Position numbers and translations under genes: made by a program. Below the pieces are notes generated by a model. The model saw nothing but the letters and a program-made list of their open reading frames with translations. It was not told the DNA's origin and did not search any database. A DNA stretch of 64,000 nt from contig OZ234498.1 in assembly GCA_965153455.1 (NCBI GenBank), positions 372,001-436,000 on the forward strand. Direction: 5' to 3'. This document shows, in pieces, positions 60,241 to 64,000 of the stretch. The number at the start of each line of letters is the position of its first letter. The stretch's first letter is position 1. The DNA is from Sphagnum compactum (taxonomy: Eukaryota > Bryophyta > Sphagnopsida > Sphagnales).

Positions 60241-62866
60241 CAGACTGATACATGGCTTATGGCAGATGTGAATCTTTCTGAACAGCCTATATATATATGT
60301 TTGTAAAATTATCCATCTACCTATTATCAACCAGATGTTGGTAATATGATTATTGATGAGACACTTGCTAAAGATTGTATGAAGGACCTGCAAATTGTTG
60401 GCTGGACACTCAGACACTTGCCAAACATTGTATGAAGGACCTGGAATTGGAGACACGACAGCTGGATATGGAAGAACGACACCTGAAGCAACAAGAGGAG
60501 CATTTCATGATTTTGCAGGCAAACTCTAGGATCAAAAACTTTCCCTCTGCAGAGTCATAATGCTGCCAATTTACAAGATGGAGTCATGAGAAATACAAAC
60601 CATCTGCACACAAATACTGCATTTGAGGGAAAGAGGAAGGTGTGCTAATTGGACTGAACATGCTGAAACCCATTGCCACTGTTTTAGATTTCACTTGACA
60701 AAACAGTCATTTTTCACAACTGAGAACTTTGTACACAAAAGCTTACCTTGCATTATGTACGATACTCTCCCCAAGTAAGAATTATTGGAACCCTAGGCCA
60801 TTCCAAGGCCAGAGTTCTGTCCTTGAACCATCTAGTCTTTGAAGGTTCCCCCTCAAATTTTTCCTGATCAAGTCTACTGGTGCAGCTGATGTTGACATGT
60901 TCTGGATGATTCCTTGATGATGGTGGGTGACAAGTGCAGCATCATGAACCCAGTTATGCAGCCAATTTTCCCATTTTTTAGTCAGTTCAATCTATGGTGC
61001 TTACCACTCTTGCTGACATATTTTTGCATGTCCATTATAATGTTTGAGGCATTCCTCTCTGTGTACTTCTTAACGGCAACCGCACCAGTTCACCATGGTA
61101 GAAGGAGAAAGTTCACTGCCTTCTACATGCAACATCTGAGCATGTACCAGAATTACATCCAGTTTCTATATTGTCTTGGCAGAGCAAAGTTCAGAGCTTG
61201 ATAGCAACCTTCAGAATGCATTAGTTATGCATATGCTATTGATGAAGTGTCATTTAAAGTAATCATGTTTTTGTGAGTGGCCAAACACAGAGGACCATAA
61301 GAACAGGAAAGGAAAAATTGTCAAGTACTTGATTCACAACAAATTTGAACCCTTCTGCACAACAGAGCTGCCGAATTAGAGAGAGAGAGCACATGGATGA
61401 TTCAGCTGCTCGACACGGCGAACAAGATCGATAACAGTGGGTAGAAATCGGAGGATAATTCCAAGACACCAGAACGAAGAGGGACACCAGCGAACAGCAG
61501 CGAGAACGCATACTCCTGTTGGATTTGCTTCCCCAACTCGTACACGGGCTGCCGGATCCCCACTATTCCATTACCACGGTCTCAATCTGGAAGCTGACAA
61601 ATCTCACACGTTTGTGCCATTCGTTTCGCAGCAACAATCTGCTTCCCTGCCTTTGAATTGCATACACAGGCCATGAGTTCTCGGGTACGTTGCTCCACCC
61701 ACCCATCGGGTTCTAGGGATGTTTGGATTGCGTACGAGCTCTTAGAAATGAAATTGAAAGGAAAGCGCTGGGCGAAGGGTCGAAAGTACTTATAGTTGTG
61801 CAAGGGATTTACGGGCTAACGGGTGATGGGACCTTCTGTTGCAGAGGAGTGCACGGGAACCGCCTCCGAACCCCTCCATGGCCGGAGCAGAATCGGGCCA
61901 ATCTTTTCTGTCCATTTCTGTCACCGACCCTGTGAAGCTTGGCGCTTGAGTACAAGCCTATATCTCATATCGTGTGAGCACAAAGGTATGCGAGTGAGCT
62001 TGTCCGTCCTAATCTTGCAGCTGATCAGTTATGTTACCGTGAAAAACTTGTCACCAAGGAATGATTGATTTGCAAACGTTATCAAGTGGATCCCAAAGAC
62101 ATCAAGTGTCATCTTCAATGGTGGGAAAACATCAAGTGTCCTCTTCAATGGTGGAAAAACATGAAGCCATGTTTCTTACCATTGAAGTTTTTTGCTCATC
62201 AAATCTTAGGCATTGTACGGTCACCAATTGAAAAAAAAGAATTTTTTCTTTAGAAAGCATATTTACAAACCTAAGGAGATGTTGTTTACAATATTAAAAA
62301 AAACTTAGAAAAAATAATTTTTGTGCACAAAAATTGGCCAAATGATCTTAGAGATGAATGTAAATTGCCTTCAAATTTAGCAAAATTAATTCAAACATAG
62401 TTAGGTTTCAAAGAAGAGTTTTGAAGGTTCATTTGAACCAGATGAAATAGTGAACATATAAAATGTTAAAAAGAAAATTTAAAAATTCAACATTTTTTGT
62501 GCAATTTTGTTATTTTTAAACATTAAAAATAAATATTTGAAATAATAAAATTTATAGTAACCGATATGTGAAAACCAGCTTTGAAGACTGATTGGTACAA
62601 AATGTCTGAGAACCAACACTTTGAAACCCGGGTGAATTTTTTGCAAATTTTTGAAACCCTGCCTGGGTCTTTAAAAGATGAAAATAAAAATATAAAAAAG
62701 AACTGGGTCGGGTCTTTCAAAACATTCTAATACCTGGACTCGGCGGTTCTCAAAAAACTAGAGAACCGTCCAACACCGGTCTCAACGAGCAAAATTAGGA
62801 GCTATATTGCATGTAGAGAACAGACATATCAGACACCAAAACTATTGGTGTTGGTTTGCGAATTAT
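60241..62866. other. Spacer, no supported gene
   Basis: A coiled-coil-like frame near 60,440-60,558 (LETRQLDMEERHLKQQEEHF) could be an exon of an unidentified gene, but it has no neighbours. A 31-bp tandem repeat ('aacatcaagtgtc.tcttcaatggtgg') lies at about 62,097-62,160. The remainder is AT-rich. Confidence 0.45.
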
Positions 62867-63385
62867 TTAGCCATCCAGCTTCTCTCCTTCACACAAGCCA
62901 TAGTACAGGGCACAAGTACCACATGAAAGAGGACATTTTTGGCCCACTGGCACATTATTGACCTCGTAACCTGTGCACATATTGCTACTGGCATAAGTAG
63001 GACAATTGACAGGATCAGAATCGACGCACCCAAGGGTGCATGAAGGTACACGTTGGTTGCACCTTAGACCTGGATCGTTACCGGGGCAATTTTCAGGTTG
63101 ACACCCGCCAGTGAAAGCGTTGTAACATTCACCCACAGAAGTCTGGCCTGCAATGGCATAAGTTGTTGAATCTTGGTCCGTTTGTGTGTAAAAACATTGG
63201 CCACCGATGGTAACTTCTGGACCGCCTGTCGCAACCCCGGCTGCCGCAGACCCAGAACAACCCGACGTCCACCCCATTGTCCCCGCGTTTGATTGGGGAA
63301 TCCTACAACGAATGTCAGCATCCGGGCAATCGCCAATCGCCAAATGCACTAATGCAAATAGAACTAGCAACACAAGCGTCAACAT
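62867..63385 (-). CDS. Small secreted cysteine-rich protein with ShKT-like domain
   Basis: 172 codons from the ATG at 63,385-63,383, chosen because it directly opens a textbook signal peptide (MLTLVLLVLFALVHLAIG, then D-C). The frame is also open 41 codons further upstream, but that text has no signal. The mature part holds about 20 cysteines. Near the end the spacing C-x7-C-x8-C-x13-C-x3-C-x2-C, with CVDSDPVNC and KCPLSCGTC, fits the six-cysteine ShKT fold. This fold is found in many secreted proteins, including the C terminus of plant prolyl 4-hydroxylases. The preceding half (CPDADIRC, GGQCFYTQ, GECYNAF) is cysteine-bearing but unassigned. I infer an apoplastic protein. The ShKT name does not imply that it is a toxin. 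There are no breaks, and it may be a live gene. Confidence 0.6.
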   Translation of the reverse strand: MLTLVLLVLFALVHLAIGDCPDADIRCRIPQSNAGTMGWTSGCSGSAAAGVATGGPEVTIGGQCFYTQTDQDSTTYAIAGQTSVGECYNAFTGGCQPENCPGNDPGLRCNQRVPSCTLGCVDSDPVNCPTYASSNMCTGYEVNNVPVGQKCPLSCGTCALYYGLCEGEKLDG

Positions 63386-64000
63386 GTTTCCGAATGCCAA
63401 TTTGTCGAACCTCTTGTGCCCACTTGCAATGGTGCCGCGTGATGTGCGTCTCTCTTTGCATTCATCATTTGTGCCAAAAGCAATGAGGTTAGAAAATGCA
63501 ATGATCAAGTTGGGGTTCTTTGAAGACCAGTCCTAAGCTTATGAGAGTCGCTCACAAGGTGTCAGACCATCACGAATAGCACTGACTAGCTACCATGAAT
63601 TAGACCCACTGACGCATTCACCAAAGGCTCCAATACCAAACATTTGGAACACATTTGCATCCACCCACTGTTGGGCGAAGACTGCGCAAATTAGAATTTA
63701 TTCAAAAATTACATAGACAGTTGCAATACCTGACATGAGAGAGTTCCACAACTTTCTTCCTTTTCACCAACGTGGAGCTTCCAGAAACCTAACTTGAAGC
63801 GATTTGAACTCTCCTGCAACTCCCTCGTTCTTCTTCGTCTACTTCAACGCCTCATGAATCCGTCTGCTTGAAACTCTGCTCTTTCACGATCTCTTATAAA
63901 GCCTTCCAGAGTTCATTATTAAATGACTTGTTGTTACAGTTCTATACACGTTTTTTAACTGTTTAGTGATACCATTGATGATGGACATTTCTGTCCAGCA
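63386..64000. other. 5' flank of the secreted-protein gene and window end
   Basis: Upstream of the start codon the sequence is of mixed composition. A 'cttataaag' at about 63,893-63,901 could be a TATA-like box for either strand, but it is far from the start codon. No further gene is seen before the window ends. Confidence 0.3.

Overview
The window is nuclear DNA from a land plant. The evidence is an intact-looking PLS/DYW pentatricopeptide-repeat gene, an intron-containing sorting-nexin-1-like relic, Ty3/gypsy and hAT-type relics, and long AT-rich, repeat-dense spacers. The style of the PPR gene (near-identical repeated PLS triplets, DYW end, N-terminal PDF-like motif) suggests a seed-free vascular plant such as a fern; that assignment is an inference. 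Gene density is very low. Most of the window is decayed transposons, tandem arrays and featureless AT-rich DNA.

Layout. 1-8.4 kb: AT-rich DNA holding an inverted pair of about 350-bp repeats (3.05-3.40 and 7.99-8.38 kb), which encloses a 229-bp tandem array (4.69-5.84 kb) and a second, single copy of the same segment (6.9-7.5 kb). 9.06-10.3 kb: TAGG/CCTA low-complexity DNA. 11.94-12.80, 32.85-33.67 and 40.12-41.10 kb: three solo LTRs of one family, each with TG...CA ends and perfect or near-perfect 5-bp target duplications. 13.4-15.2 kb: hAT-like transposase relic. 17.8-20.3 kb (minus): PDF-PPR-DYW gene with one internal TGA. 26.5-32.85 kb: wrecked Ty3/gypsy element with gag, protease, RT, RNase H and integrase in order. 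34.2-35.4 and 36.4-37.8 kb: two further tandem arrays. 43.06 kb: a possible tRNA-derived SINE head. 45.65-47.27 kb: a diverged tandem repeat with a period of about 725 bp.

47.29-52.04 kb is the outstanding region. It is a block visibly richer in G+C than its surroundings that encodes, on the plus strand, one decayed giant protein. In order it carries C2H2 fingers and an OrsD/DUF3505-like cysteine-histidine region, a domain with the signature layout of a tyrosine recombinase, a RecQ-type superfamily 2 helicase with Walker A, DEAH, QESGR and RecQ zinc motifs, and a cysteine-rich tail. As far as I know this architecture is best known from fungal telomere-linked-helicase-type proteins. Here it lies in plant DNA, preceded by tandem repeats. 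I interpret it as a relic of a helicase-bearing mobile element, either acquired from a fungus or belonging to a little-described plant lineage.

53.3-64 kb: a possible terminal exon of an FKBP-type isomerase, two small palindrome-bearing repeat systems (54.0/54.4 kb and 56.1-56.4 kb), a multi-exon SNX1-like pseudogene (57.5-60.2 kb), and a small secreted cysteine-rich ShKT-like protein gene on the minus strand (62.87-63.39 kb). The genes do not form a pathway. The window looks like ordinary plant intergenic space into which gene copies and mobile elements have fallen. Premature stops in the helicase, PPR and SNX1 copies are almost all of the kind made by C-to-T change in CGA, CAG or CAA codons, as expected for silenced, methylated DNA.
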